Shown here in pieces: positions 16,876 through 24,943 of a DNA stretch of 52,364 nt. The translations under genes were made by a program, and so were the position numbers. The stretch's first letter is position 1; every line of letters begins with the position of its first letter. The notes below the pieces were generated by a model. The model had not been told where the DNA came from. It did not search any database and saw nothing but the letters and a program-made list of their open reading frames with translations. Source of the stretch: Roseofilum capinflatum BLCC-M114 (GTDB taxonomy: Bacteria > Cyanobacteriota > Cyanobacteriia > Cyanobacteriales > Desertifilaceae); NCBI RefSeq assembly GCF_030068505.1, contig NZ_JAQOSO010000021.1, positions 1-52,364 on the forward strand, in the 5' to 3' direction.

Positions 16876-16917
16876 TTAATTGAATTGGCGAGCATGAAAG
16901 AGGGCATAGCGATCGCC
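16876..16917 (-). pseudogene. 3' relic of a second ABC-exporter gene
   Basis: Read on the minus strand, the 14 codons here give GDRYALFHARQFN and a stop, identical in protein to the end of the intact ABC exporter whose stop lies at 18142. The DNA differs at three places, all third codon positions and all synonymous. One codon further upstream is TAA, so nothing longer is readable. This is the tail of a diverged paralogue or of an old duplication, not a recent copy. Confidence 0.8.
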
Positions 16918-16991
16918 TTACGTTACAATCAGTTATTTAGCAATCATTGTTAATCACTTCCATGACCACACCACCCAAACGCAGTATTGCT

Positions 16992-17186
16992 ATGACTTAT
17001 ACCAAAGTCAACCAAAAGCAGCAACCCAAAGACTTCACCTACTGGCAAACACGCCACCCGACCGATCGCCTAGCTGCCCTTGAACAAATCCGCCAAGAAT
17101 ATCATCAATGGAAATACGATGTTCAACCCCGACTTCAGAGAGTTTATCGAATCGTTAAACCCTATTTAGATGAAAAATCCCTCTGA
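16992..17186 (+). CDS. Small conserved-looking protein (DFTYWQTR / RVYRIVKPYL type)
   Basis: The 64-residue product contains DFTYWQTRHPTDRLAALEQI, QEYHQWKYD and RLQRVYRIVKPYL. I recognise this as a small protein common in cyanobacteria, often placed upstream of a nucleotidyltransferase-like or toxin-like gene, but no such partner follows here. The frame is open from a TTG at 16947 and has an ATG at 16962; the ATG at 16992 (MTYTKVNQK) gives the usual start. Its function is unknown. It is followed directly by a hairpin. Confidence 0.6.
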   Translation: MTYTKVNQKQQPKDFTYWQTRHPTDRLAALEQIRQEYHQWKYDVQPRLQRVYRIVKPYLDEKSL

Positions 17187-17206
17187 TATCAATAGAGGGA
17201 TTTTGG
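17176..17206 (+). terminator. Hairpin at the end of the 64-residue gene
   Basis: AATCCCTCT (17176-17184) pairs with AGAGGGATT (17194-17202) over a 9-base loop, followed by TTGGG. The stem overlaps the stop codon. It resembles an intrinsic terminator with a weak T tract. Confidence 0.55.
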
Positions 17207-17288
17207 GTTCAAAAATTCTCATAATAGGGCGATCGCTGGAGCGAGTTTAATCTATAAAACATTTTAGCCTCGACTCGCTAATAGAGAC

Positions 17289-17954
17289 CTAACTCTTCCT
17301 TTGATTGCGTTTAGACACTAATAAACCACAACCTAAGCCCACTAAACCTAGAAGAGCGGTAGGTTCCGGAACGCTTTCAGCAACAACTTCATATTCAATA
17401 GTACCATTCCAAATCCGTGGAGCGAAAGGGCTTGATGTACTAAAAGGCGAGTTTGATGCTGAACCCCCAATAAAGGAAAGATCGCCATTAGAAGAGGAAC
17501 AGTTTCCACCAGCCACATAAGCACTACAACCACTGCCATTGGTATAATCATGGCCTACACTACTAGGCATAACCAGGGCGAAACCATAAAGGGTGTTAGC
17601 TTCGAGTACAAATGGATTATCTAAATCTACAGCACTAGGATTATCCCGTCCGCTAGGGGTGATGGTTCCAGTTGATTCGAGATCCCAGGCTCCAATATTG
17701 CCTTCAAACCCTTGTGCCGTACCTAATTTGGTATAGACCTCAAATCCCGCAGTTGGGCCAAATAGCTCTGCTGTGTTGGTGTCGAAACCCGTGATTGAGA
17801 GAGCATTAGCCCCCGTCTCGATATTGAAGTAAACAGCACCACCAGTGTTGCCGCCATTGTTGGCGCTAAACAGTGTGGTTAGGCTGGCACTGAAAGCGGC
17901 TTGGGATACTCCCAGTTCTGCCACCCCTGCAATTAACACAACACTAATAGACAA
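17289..17954 (-). CDS. PEP-CTERM sorting-domain exported protein
   Basis: The C-terminus VPEPTALLGLVGLGCGLLVS followed by a basic tail (KRNQRKS) is a PEP-CTERM anchor, processed by exosortase at the envelope. The body (about residues 25-190) is Gly, Ser and Asn rich, typical of secreted matrix-like proteins, with two cysteines near CSAYVAGGNC. The N-terminus is odd: no ATG is in frame, only a TTG start giving a very short hydrophobic signal (MSISVVLIAGVAELG), and an out-of-frame ATG-CAA-TAA lies just upstream. A 5' frameshift or truncation is possible. The function of the body is unknown. Confidence 0.8.
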   Translation of the reverse strand: MSISVVLIAGVAELGVSQAAFSASLTTLFSANNGGNTGGAVYFNIETGANALSITGFDTNTAELFGPTAGFEVYTKLGTAQGFEGNIGAWDLESTGTITPSGRDNPSAVDLDNPFVLEANTLYGFALVMPSSVGHDYTNGSGCSAYVAGGNCSSSNGDLSFIGGSASNSPFSTSSPFAPRIWNGTIEYEVVAESVPEPTALLGLVGLGCGLLVSKRNQRKS

Positions 17955-18141
17955 AACCCTTATTGCATAAGGGATTGGACTATTTCAGTACGTCAACGAA
18001 GAATTATGAAGTAGAGATGAAGTTGGATGGGAGAATTCCAGGAATTTGCTCGATCTAATAGATAATTCTTACTACGACTGACTCAGATTGACTCCTTACC
18101 TTAATCGGTAGATGGAGAAATTCAATTACCCATGACCTACA

Positions 18142-19884
18142 TTAATTGAACTGGCGTGCATGAAAGAGAGCATAGCGATCGCCTTTATCCAAGAGTTCCT
18201 GATGGGTTCCAGACTCGACAATTTGCCCCTGTTCCACCACTAGGATGCGATCGGCTCGACGCACGGTGGCTAACCGGTGGGCAATAATGAAGACGGTGCG
18301 ATTGTTCATTACCCGCTCTAGGGCTTCTTGTACCAGGCTCTCCGATTCTGAGTCTAGGGCAGAGGTGGCTTCATCGAGAATTAAGATCTGAGGATTGAGA
18401 TATACGGCACGGGCGATCGCCACTCGCTGTCGTTGTCCCCCCGATAAGGTCATTCCTCGCTCTCCCATCCACGTCTGATAGCCTTCGGGCAGTTGTTCGA
18501 TAAACGGGTGAGCATTGGCAATTTTAGCTGCTTCTTCCACTTGCTCAAGATTGAAGTCTTTTTGACCAAAAGCGATATTCTGCGCGACTGTGCCGGAAAA
18601 GAGGATCGTTTCTTGGGGCACGATGCCAATTTGTTGCCGTAGGGAATTTAAGGTAACCTGACGGATATTTAGGCCATCGATGAGAATTTCACCGCTCTGC
18701 ACATCATAAAACCGCAAGAGTAGATTCACTAGGGTGGTTTTACCGGCTCCGGAAGGCCCCACTAGGGCGATGACTTGACCAGGTTTGACCTGAAAACTGA
18801 GACCCTGTAAAACGGGTTTCTGGCGATCATAGGCAAAATAAACCTGGTTGTATTCTACGGTTCCCTCAACTCTGGGTAAGGCGATCGCCTCGGCACTCTC
18901 GACCACCTGGGGGGCAATCTTCATTAACTCAAATACCCGGTCTACAGAGGCTTCCGCTTGCTTAAACTCATTAAAATTGGTGGTAGCAAAGGAAATCGGA
19001 TCGATGAGCATGGCAGTTGCCACCACATAGCGCAAAAAGCCATTCCCCGTCAGATTTCCCTGTTGAATTTGCCATCCTCCCAGAAACAACAGGAAGATGA
19101 TGCTCATGGCTTCTAGGAAACCCACCACGGGAAACTGAATTGCCTTTAATCGTTCGGCATTATACTTAGCGCGACGATTGCGTTCGGCTTCTAGACTAAA
19201 GCGCTCGACTTCATAATCAGCAGCACCAAAGGCTTGCACTAAACGAATGCCGCCCAAGACCTCGGAAATCAAAGAGGCTAAATCCGAGACTCGATTTTGA
19301 CTGCGGCGGGAATACTGAAGCAATTGTTCCCCAAACCATCCCACCAACAGAGCCATTAAAGGGGCGACAATGGCAACGGCTAGGGTAAGCTGCCAGTTAA
19401 TGTAAACCATGTAGCCAATGACGACAATGAGCTGGAGAATGCTGGGAATAAACTGGTGAAAGATCTTGTTAATGGCTTCACCAATGCGATCGACATCTTC
19501 CGTGAGTCGATAGGATAAATCGCCGGTTTTGGCAGTTTCAAAGTAATCTAAACTGAGGCGGTGTAAATGGCGATAGACTTCTTGCCGTAGATCGCGGGCA
19601 ATCAGAAATGCAGCTTTGGCCATTAAAGCATCCTGCCCGTATTGTACCAAGCCTCGCAAGAGAAACACCCCCGCCGCGATCGCCGCAACTTGGGCAATTT
19701 GCACCACCAAACCTTGGCTAATCAACTCGGCGATCTCTCCAGCGAGTTGGGCTAAAATCGGCCAAAAGCCAGTAAACACAAGCGTACAGAATAAGGCTTG
19801 GGCGATCGTTTGCCACTCTTGACGCAGATAAGGAATTAAATCGTAATAGCTTGAGCGCGGTTTCACCCTTGGTTTGTCCTTCAA
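18142..19884 (-). CDS. ABC exporter (MsbA-like, fused permease and ATPase)
   Basis: A 580-residue half-transporter. The first 320 residues hold the six-helix exporter domain (YFETAKTGDLSYRLTEDVDR is the conserved coupling region); the ATPase has Walker A GPSGAGKTT near 376, Q-loop PQETILFSGTV, signature LSGGQRQR near 478, Walker B ILILDEATSALD and H-loop IIAHR. All catalytic residues are present, so it should work as a homodimer exporting lipids, peptides or drugs; the substrate cannot be told. A relic of the 3' end of a paralogue lies at 16876. A PEP-CTERM gene follows downstream. Confidence 0.95.
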   Translation of the reverse strand: MKDKPRVKPRSSYYDLIPYLRQEWQTIAQALFCTLVFTGFWPILAQLAGEIAELISQGLVVQIAQVAAIAAGVFLLRGLVQYGQDALMAKAAFLIARDLRQEVYRHLHRLSLDYFETAKTGDLSYRLTEDVDRIGEAINKIFHQFIPSILQLIVVIGYMVYINWQLTLAVAIVAPLMALLVGWFGEQLLQYSRRSQNRVSDLASLISEVLGGIRLVQAFGAADYEVERFSLEAERNRRAKYNAERLKAIQFPVVGFLEAMSIIFLLFLGGWQIQQGNLTGNGFLRYVVATAMLIDPISFATTNFNEFKQAEASVDRVFELMKIAPQVVESAEAIALPRVEGTVEYNQVYFAYDRQKPVLQGLSFQVKPGQVIALVGPSGAGKTTLVNLLLRFYDVQSGEILIDGLNIRQVTLNSLRQQIGIVPQETILFSGTVAQNIAFGQKDFNLEQVEEAAKIANAHPFIEQLPEGYQTWMGERGMTLSGGQRQRVAIARAVYLNPQILILDEATSALDSESESLVQEALERVMNNRTVFIIAHRLATVRRADRILVVEQGQIVESGTHQELLDKGDRYALFHARQFN

Positions 19885-19969
19885 ATGAGTAATGAGTAAT
19901 GAGGGAATTGTAGTGCCTTGACACAGCTAATTTGGTACTTTAGGACTGGGAGCATCTTGCTCGCTAGAG

Positions 19970-20043
19970 AAAGGCAGCGAGCAAGATGCTCGCACTCCTC
20001 ACTTTGAAAGGCAGCGAGCAAGATGCTCGCACTCCTCACTTTG
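19970..20043. repeat. Exact 37-base tandem duplication
   Basis: Two identical 37-base copies (19970-20006 and 20007-20043) begin AAAGGCAGCGAGCAAGATG and end CTCCTCACTTTG. An inverted arm GAGCATCTTGCTCGCT lies just left at 19950. The same GAGCAAGATGCTCGC palindrome is found near 32685. It abuts the stop codon of the DUF2283 gene, so it forms its 3' flank. Confidence 0.95.
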
Positions 20044-20280
20044 CTAGGTAAGGACACTCCTAGAACTCATTTGCCCGAATTCAACACTTACGGCATCAAA
20101 GCGATCGTCACCAGGATGGTAAGATAGCACTTCTAATCCAATTGGCTCACCACTTACCCCATCCTTGATCAAAATCACCCCATCTCCAAGCTCAGTACCA
20201 ATTTGATTCATTCGTGGAACTTGCCAAAACACGCTCAATAGCTCCGTTTCTGGTTCATAAAACACTTTTATTTGAGCCAT
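20044..20280 (-). CDS. DUF2283 domain small protein
   Basis: A 78-residue protein with the DUF2283 pattern: a beta-rich start IKVFYEPETELLSVFW, then ELGDGVILIKDGVSGEPIGL and VLSYHPGD. Proteins of this family commonly sit beside a DUF4258 or RelE-like gene and behave as antitoxin-like partners. Its first 13 bases overlap the end of the upstream gene at 20268, so they are probably translated together. Confidence 0.75.
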   Translation of the reverse strand: MAQIKVFYEPETELLSVFWQVPRMNQIGTELGDGVILIKDGVSGEPIGLEVLSYHPGDDRFDAVSVEFGQMSSRSVLT

Positions 20281-20570
20281 ACTGTTTCCCCCTCCTTAAT
20301 CGCATCCGTTTGGTAGGCTGTGATCAAAAATCCATCTCCATTTAAGCGTCGCGCAACTGCAACAACCCAACGTTCTTCTCGCCGTACCCGATAAAACAAT
20401 AATACTTCTGCATCCCGGCTACTGCGTCGAACCTCGTCCGGTGTCCAAAGAGCTAATTGGATGAGATCCTCCAACTCCTCAAGATCAGGGTGCTTGATGA
20501 TTAGCCGTTGCCAGTATTCTTCAGATGTTCTAACTGTAAATCCAAGCGGTGTAGAAATTTCAAATTTCAT
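20268..20570 (-). CDS. Probable toxin-like partner (DUF4258/PBECR-like)
   Basis: A 100-residue beta-rich protein: EYWQRLIIKHPDLEELEDLI, then WTPDEVRRSSRDAEVLLFYR, and RWVVAVARRLNGDGFLITAY. The conserved Arg, His and Asp pattern and the pairing with DUF2283 suggest a small nuclease of the RelE/barnase-EndoU-like kind, but no catalytic set can be proved by eye. It overlaps DUF2283 by 13 bases. A predicted toxin-antitoxin pair is inference from context. Confidence 0.6.
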   Translation of the reverse strand: MKFEISTPLGFTVRTSEEYWQRLIIKHPDLEELEDLIQLALWTPDEVRRSSRDAEVLLFYRVRREERWVVAVARRLNGDGFLITAYQTDAIKEGETVWLK

Positions 20571-20577
20571 GAAACTG

Positions 20578-20802
20578 TTATAGATGCTCGAATCCTAACC
20601 ACTCCAACGTCTTGGTATCTCTTTGCCCATTGTAAAACTGCTCTAACAATTGCACAAACACAGAATCGGGCGGTGACACCACTGCAAATAAGGTGGCACA
20701 CGATCGCAATTTGAGGTCATCCGGGGAGCCAAAAATCTCATATGGCGATCGCCCAGTGATGCCTAAAACCGTTGTCGTACATTCGAGCAAGCGATCGCCT
20801 AT
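20578..20802 (-). pseudogene. DUF1810 family fragment (C-terminal half)
   Basis: The frame reads GDRLLECTTTVLGITGRSPY then EIFGSPDDLKLRSCATLFAV and ends TKTLEWLGFEHL, the C-terminal half of the DUF1810 family (about 140 residues in full). A stop lies directly upstream and no N-terminal half is found, so this is a decayed remnant. A TTG could start a 70-codon product, but loss of the family's first half argues against function. Confidence 0.75.
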
Positions 20803-20830
20803 TTGGTCTTACCGGTTTTGGATAACAGTC

Positions 20831-20892
20831 TATAGCGCTTCTCTCTTCTATGGAGTACAGCTTGAAGGCTAGACCCTAAGCAATACAAGCTA
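20831..20892 (+). repeat. 62-base dispersed repeat, inverted partner at 37937-37998
   Basis: This 62-base stretch (begins TATAGCGCTTCTCTCTTCTA, ends AAGCAATACAAGCTA) matches the reverse complement of 37937-37998 with one mismatch. In both places heptamer repeats adjoin it (TATTGCC here, GGGAATA there) and a GCGCGAAGCGC-type palindrome lies nearby (20913 and 37900). It is non-coding and sits between the DUF1810 fragment and the Uma2 gene. Confidence 0.9.
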
Positions 20893-20940
20893 TTGCCTAT
20901 TGCCTATTGCCTAGCGCGAAGCGCTATAGTTAGCGGGTTA

Positions 20941-21504
20941 TTAATCCAATAACCAAGCAAACAAATCCTTAACGGTTAAGCATAGTTCACTGGCAAAGGA
21001 TGGCATGGGAAGAAGTGAATTAGATTGATCAAATACTTCAGTTTCTTGCTTGGGACGATAGACAAATACGGTTTTTTCACCGGGATCGATTAACCAACCC
21101 ATTTGAGTTCCATGCTTGAGACAGTGCAGAATATTTTTGGTAACTTTGGTCTGGTTTTGATCGGGAGACAAAATTTCAATTGTCCAGTCTGGTGCAATAT
21201 CGAATGTATTGGCAATTTCCCCATTCTCATCCCTAGGAATACGACTCCAAATAAAAACAGAAATATCGGGAACAGTTGAGCGATCGCCAAAGGTACAACG
21301 GAGTTCGGGGAAAGCACGAGCAATCCGCTTAGTTTTGACTACACTGTTGATCGCAGGAACCAATTCTGCTTGAATGGCACTGTGTTTCCCTCGTGGCATG
21401 GGCTTCTGGATAATCTGTCCGTCAATATATTCATTTGCCGGTTCTATTTCTGGCAATCTGAGAAATTCTGCCAATGTAAGCGGTTTAGATGGTGCTTGTA
21501 CCAT
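20941..21504 (-). CDS. Uma2-family putative endonuclease (DUF820)
   Basis: A 187-residue protein of the PD-(D/E)xK-like family that is greatly expanded in cyanobacteria. The start LTLAEFLRLPEIEPANEYID, the core VPDISVFIW (catalytic Asp) and the strand WTIEILSPDQNQTKV (Glu and Ser-Pro) are all present, then NILHCLKHGTQMGWLIDPGE. The active-site residues look intact. The cellular role of the family is not established; multiple copies and repeat-rich settings suggest mobility. Confidence 0.9.
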   Translation of the reverse strand: MVQAPSKPLTLAEFLRLPEIEPANEYIDGQIIQKPMPRGKHSAIQAELVPAINSVVKTKRIARAFPELRCTFGDRSTVPDISVFIWSRIPRDENGEIANTFDIAPDWTIEILSPDQNQTKVTKNILHCLKHGTQMGWLIDPGEKTVFVYRPKQETEVFDQSNSLLPMPSFASELCLTVKDLFAWLLD

Positions 21505-21543
21505 GTCGGCTGACCTCTCAATCTACTTGGCCACATCCTAATC

Positions 21544-21570
21544 TATAGCTAGTCTAAATGAGTTGTGCAA
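21544..21570. repeat. Solo terminal repeat of the CCCTCTCCC MITE family
   Basis: TATAGCTAGTCTAAATGAGT plus the next bases closely match the left end of the intact element at 47977. No second end or hairpin core is present nearby, so this looks like a solo terminal repeat left after loss of the element. Confidence 0.6.
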
Positions 21571-21782
21571 TTGGATGGGATATGAGTAATGAGTAAGAAA
21601 GTCCCCCTTTTCCCCAAAACCACAGAAGGGAGAACATCACATTCTCCCTTCCTTGGTTCACCCTTTAAGCGCTTGCGTAGCATTTGGGTTTGTTTTTTCA
21701 GTTGTCGCTGGCGAGCCGATCCGCCTTTTCCTTTATCGTTTCTCCCCTTACGGCGGGGAGATTCCCATCGTTTGAGCCTCAT
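21549..21782 (-). CDS. Possible small basic protein (77 residues)
   Basis: The first 45 residues are strongly basic (SPRRKGRNDKGKGG, then RQRQLKKQTQMLRKRLKG) and could bind nucleic acid; the remaining 30 look unlike protein and are encoded partly by a perfect hairpin (AAGGGAGAA/TTCTCCCTT, 21627-21651) and by the solo MITE end. A shorter original gene extended by repeat DNA is possible. I do not recognise a family. Confidence 0.35.
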   Translation of the reverse strand: MRLKRWESPRRKGRNDKGKGGSARQRQLKKQTQMLRKRLKGEPRKGECDVLPSVVLGKRGTFLLITHIPSNCTTHLD

Positions 21783-21959
21783 ACATTAACCCTTCATTGT
21801 TGGTTGGGCTGTTTTGCCTCAATTATAGCCAATTATAGCACAGACCTTATAAATCGGGACTTTTAAGAGAACCTATTACCCATTACCGATTACCTAATTA
21901 CCGCGCTTCGGCGCTGTATCACAGGACGTTGTGATTCCCTTTTGCCTTTTGTCTCTTGC

Positions 21960-22254
21960 CTGAACTCAGAGTTTGATACAATAGCTATTTATGACCTCGC
22001 AATTAGGTCACAGTTTTTGGCGATCGCACATGAGGGACAGAGAACCCGTAAAGTGATTGGGTCTCGTGTTTGAGTCCCGACCGATTGTTCAGGCTACATT
22101 ATAAGAAACATGCCCGCCGGTTGTGCAGTAAACCTGGGTGATGCTCTTTCCCTCCTGCGATCGGCTTGCGGCGAGCAACCCAGAACACCAGCGAGACAAA
22201 TTGAATGCGTAAGCTGCTTACCTATTACTGACATGCATAATTTGAGGAAATTGG
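21960..22254 (+). promoter_or_regulatory. Probable promoter and long 5' leader of rne
   Basis: The stretch 21790-22254 has no gene. A plausible sigma-70-type -10 (TACAAT near 21977) with a weak -35 (TTGCCT) would start a leader of about 270 bases. It contains a hairpin TGACCT/AGGTCA (21992-22010) and GC-rich segments around 22110-22190. Long structured leaders are known to mediate RNase E autoregulation in bacteria, including cyanobacteria; that it does so here is inference. A GAGGAAATTGG ribosome site precedes the rne start. Confidence 0.45.
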
Positions 22255-24348
22255 ATGCCAAAGCAAATTATTATCGCCGAGCAGCATAGATTAGCTGCTG
22301 TTTTTGAAGAGGATCAAATCCAAGAACTTGTAGTCGCCACAGGAAGTCATCAAGTCGGAGACATTTATCTCGGTAGCGTAGAGAACGTCTTACCGGGTAT
22401 TGATGCGGCCTTTGTGAACATTGGCGATGCCCAAAGAAATGGATTTATTCATGTGACGGATCTAGGCCCTCTGAGGCTTAAACGGGGTTCAGGAACGATT
22501 ACGGAACTGCTGGTTCCCCAACAAAAGGTGCTGGTACAGGTGATGAAAGAACCCACGGGTTCTAAGGGGCCCCGGTTAACGGGTAATATTACCCTGCCCG
22601 GTCGCTATCTGGTGCTGATGCCCTATGGACGGGGGGTGAACCTATCGCGCCGGATTATGGGGTCTCAGGAGCGATCGCGCCTACGGGCCTTGGCCATCCT
22701 GATTAAACCGGCCGGTATGGGCTTGTTGGTGCGGACGGAAGCCCAAGCTATGGCCGAAGAAGCGATCATGGAAGACCTAGAAGAATTACTGGGTCGCTGG
22801 GAATCTATTTTAGCTGAAGCCAGTTCCGCCGCGCCCCCAGCCCTATTGGGTCGAGATGATGATTTTATTGTCCGCGTCCTCCGGGATATGTACAGCAATG
22901 ATGTCAATCGCATTGTGGTAGACTCCCATACCGGTCTCAAGCGGGTGAAACAACAGATCATGAACTGGAATGGAGGTAAAACTCCGCCGGGTATCTTGAT
23001 TGACCATCACCGGGAAAAGAACTCGATTTTGGAATACTTCCGGGTGAATGCGGCGATTCGAGAAGCCCTCAAACCCAGGGTAGACCTACCCTCCGGAGGC
23101 TATGTGATCATTGAGCCAACGGAGGCTCTAACGGTAATTGATGTGAACTCTGGCTCCTTTACCAGTTCCGCCACAGCCCGCGAAACGGTGCTGTGGACAA
23201 ACTGCGAAGCGGCTACGGAAATCGCCCGTCAATTGCGTCTACGGAATATTGCTGGGGTGATTATTGTCGATTTCATTGACATGGACTCCCGAAAAGATCA
23301 GTTGAGAGTCCTCCAACATTTTGAGGAAGCCCTTTTAGCGGATAAGGCTCGCCCCCAAGTGGCTCAACTGTCGGAGTTGGGTTTGGTGGAATTAACCCGT
23401 AAACGCCAGGGACAAAATATTTATGAGCTGTTTGGCCATACCTGTAAAACTTGTAATGGTTTAGGCCATTTGGCAGCCCTGCCAGGGGAAGTAGAAGACC
23501 CCCCAGCCGCTCTACAGGATCGCTCCTATCCCGTGGGACGGGAAACCCCTACCCCAGATCTGCGCTCCTCAGAAACTCCGGCTCCCACCCTCAAGCCAGA
23601 TTTTGTGAATGAGTTGGCTTCTAGTGATGAAGCTGGTTCGGGTTATGGGGAACCGTCTTCCCTGCGTAGCTCTTCGGGGATAGATAACCTGGGAGAAGGG
23701 TTTTCTGCTGATGAGGAGGCGATCGCCAGACGCACTCGCCGCCGCCGCCCGGATGCCAAAGATCAGGGCGCATATGGATATAGTGAGCCAGCCTATCGGG
23801 GAGGATCGGATTTTTCGGCCACAACGCTCCATGAAGGATCGCGACCCTCTGATGTTCGCTTTTCCTCTCGGAAAGACTATTGGGATAAACCCACGAACCC
23901 ACGTAAACGTATCGGGGGACGATCCATAGAAGCTCCTCCAGAGGTGGTTAAGGTTCCGATGACTGCCGAAGAGCAAGATATCTATGCTTTGATGGGTATT
24001 TCGCCTTTGGTGTTGTTGCCTAATGGAGAAAGCAAAAACCCTAAATCAACGATTATTGAAGTCAATTCAGTAGATTCCCATGATTCTGAGGGTTCGACTG
24101 CAACTTTAACTTTGGTGGCTACTACCCCAGAGACTGAGGAGGAGGCTTCTCCAGACCCAGAGAAAGTAGCACAAGAAGAAGGCAGTTGGGGATGGATGTC
24201 TGCGAGTGGGGAGCCGGAACCCGTGAGTACCCAAACGCTACAGCCAGAAGATGCCGATGGGGTAAGTGGTTCCGATGATGAGACGGGTGAGGAGATTCCA
24301 GAAACTCGTCGCCGTCGTCGCCGCCGCTCTTCTGCGGATTCAGAATAA
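22255..24348 (+). CDS. rne: Ribonuclease E/G
   Basis: The central RNA-decay and processing endonuclease. The first 400 residues hold the catalytic part: S1 domain from about 36, 5'-sensor region, DNase-I-like subdomain with DVNSGSFT (catalytic Asp near 295) and VDFIDMD (second Asp near 337), and the zinc-link CKTCNG near 398. The rest is a disordered charged tail that replaces the enterobacterial scaffold. It ends TRRRRRRRSSADSE, matching the arginine-rich nonapeptide known in Anabaena RNase E to bind PNPase. rnhB follows 12 bases downstream. Confidence 0.96.
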   Translation: MPKQIIIAEQHRLAAVFEEDQIQELVVATGSHQVGDIYLGSVENVLPGIDAAFVNIGDAQRNGFIHVTDLGPLRLKRGSGTITELLVPQQKVLVQVMKEPTGSKGPRLTGNITLPGRYLVLMPYGRGVNLSRRIMGSQERSRLRALAILIKPAGMGLLVRTEAQAMAEEAIMEDLEELLGRWESILAEASSAAPPALLGRDDDFIVRVLRDMYSNDVNRIVVDSHTGLKRVKQQIMNWNGGKTPPGILIDHHREKNSILEYFRVNAAIREALKPRVDLPSGGYVIIEPTEALTVIDVNSGSFTSSATARETVLWTNCEAATEIARQLRLRNIAGVIIVDFIDMDSRKDQLRVLQHFEEALLADKARPQVAQLSELGLVELTRKRQGQNIYELFGHTCKTCNGLGHLAALPGEVEDPPAALQDRSYPVGRETPTPDLRSSETPAPTLKPDFVNELASSDEAGSGYGEPSSLRSSSGIDNLGEGFSADEEAIARRTRRRRPDAKDQGAYGYSEPAYRGGSDFSATTLHEGSRPSDVRFSSRKDYWDKPTNPRKRIGGRSIEAPPEVVKVPMTAEEQDIYALMGISPLVLLPNGESKNPKSTIIEVNSVDSHDSEGSTATLTLVATTPETEEEASPDPEKVAQEEGSWGWMSASGEPEPVSTQTLQPEDADGVSGSDDETGEEIPETRRRRRRRSSADSE

Positions 24349-24360
24349 TTAGTTATTATT

Positions 24361-24933
24361 TTGGATCGGATCGTTCGAGTGGCAGGGGTTGATGAAGTGG
24401 GCCGAGGTTCGCTCTTCGGCCCCGTGGTGGCGGCTGCGGTAATGGTCTCGCCAGAGGTGGGCCATCGGTTGCAGGGTTTGGGGGTGACCGATAGTAAGAG
24501 GTTGAGCCACCGCAAGCGAGAGCAGTTATTAGGCGTGATTCAAGAGTTGGCGATCGATTGTCAATTGGGTGTGGCCTCAGTGGCGGAAATTGACCAGTTT
24601 AATATTTTACAGGCTTCCTTGTTGGCGATGAGGCGGGCGGTGTTGAAATTGGCCGTGGTTCCCCAGGTCTGTTTGGTAGATGGACTCTATGAGATTCCTG
24701 AATGGCAAGGGGTTCAAAAGACGGTGGTCAAGGGAGACCAGACGGAGGTGGCGATCGCCGCCGCCAGTATCTTTGCGAAGGTCTGGCGAGATGAGTTAAT
24801 CACTCGCTTAGATCCGATGTTTCCCCAGTACGATCTGAGGGCGAATAAGGGTTATGGCACGAAGAAACACCGCCAGGCGATCGCCGAGTTTGGCCGATCT
24901 TGTCTGCATCGGCGATCGTTTAAACTCCACTAA
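24361..24933 (+). CDS. rnhB: Ribonuclease HII
   Basis: Cleaves RNA in RNA-DNA hybrids and removes ribonucleotides from DNA. The family signature VAGVDEVGRGSLFGPVVAAA at the N-terminus holds the catalytic Asp-Glu pair; the further acidic residues lie in CLVDGLYEIP and in ITRLDPMFPQYD, with KGDQTEVAIAAASIFAKVWRD typical of type II enzymes. Length 190 is normal. The start appears to be TTG at 24361, only 12 bases after the rne stop, and the two probably form an operon. Confidence 0.93.
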   Translation: MDRIVRVAGVDEVGRGSLFGPVVAAAVMVSPEVGHRLQGLGVTDSKRLSHRKREQLLGVIQELAIDCQLGVASVAEIDQFNILQASLLAMRRAVLKLAVVPQVCLVDGLYEIPEWQGVQKTVVKGDQTEVAIAAASIFAKVWRDELITRLDPMFPQYDLRANKGYGTKKHRQAIAEFGRSCLHRRSFKLH

Positions 24934-24943
24934 CTGGATCTAT

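Noticed and set aside
22020-22110. Possible tRNA-like segment in the rne leader (GTTTGAGTCCCGA)
   Set aside because: No acceptor stem, anticodon arm or consistent cloverleaf can be drawn.
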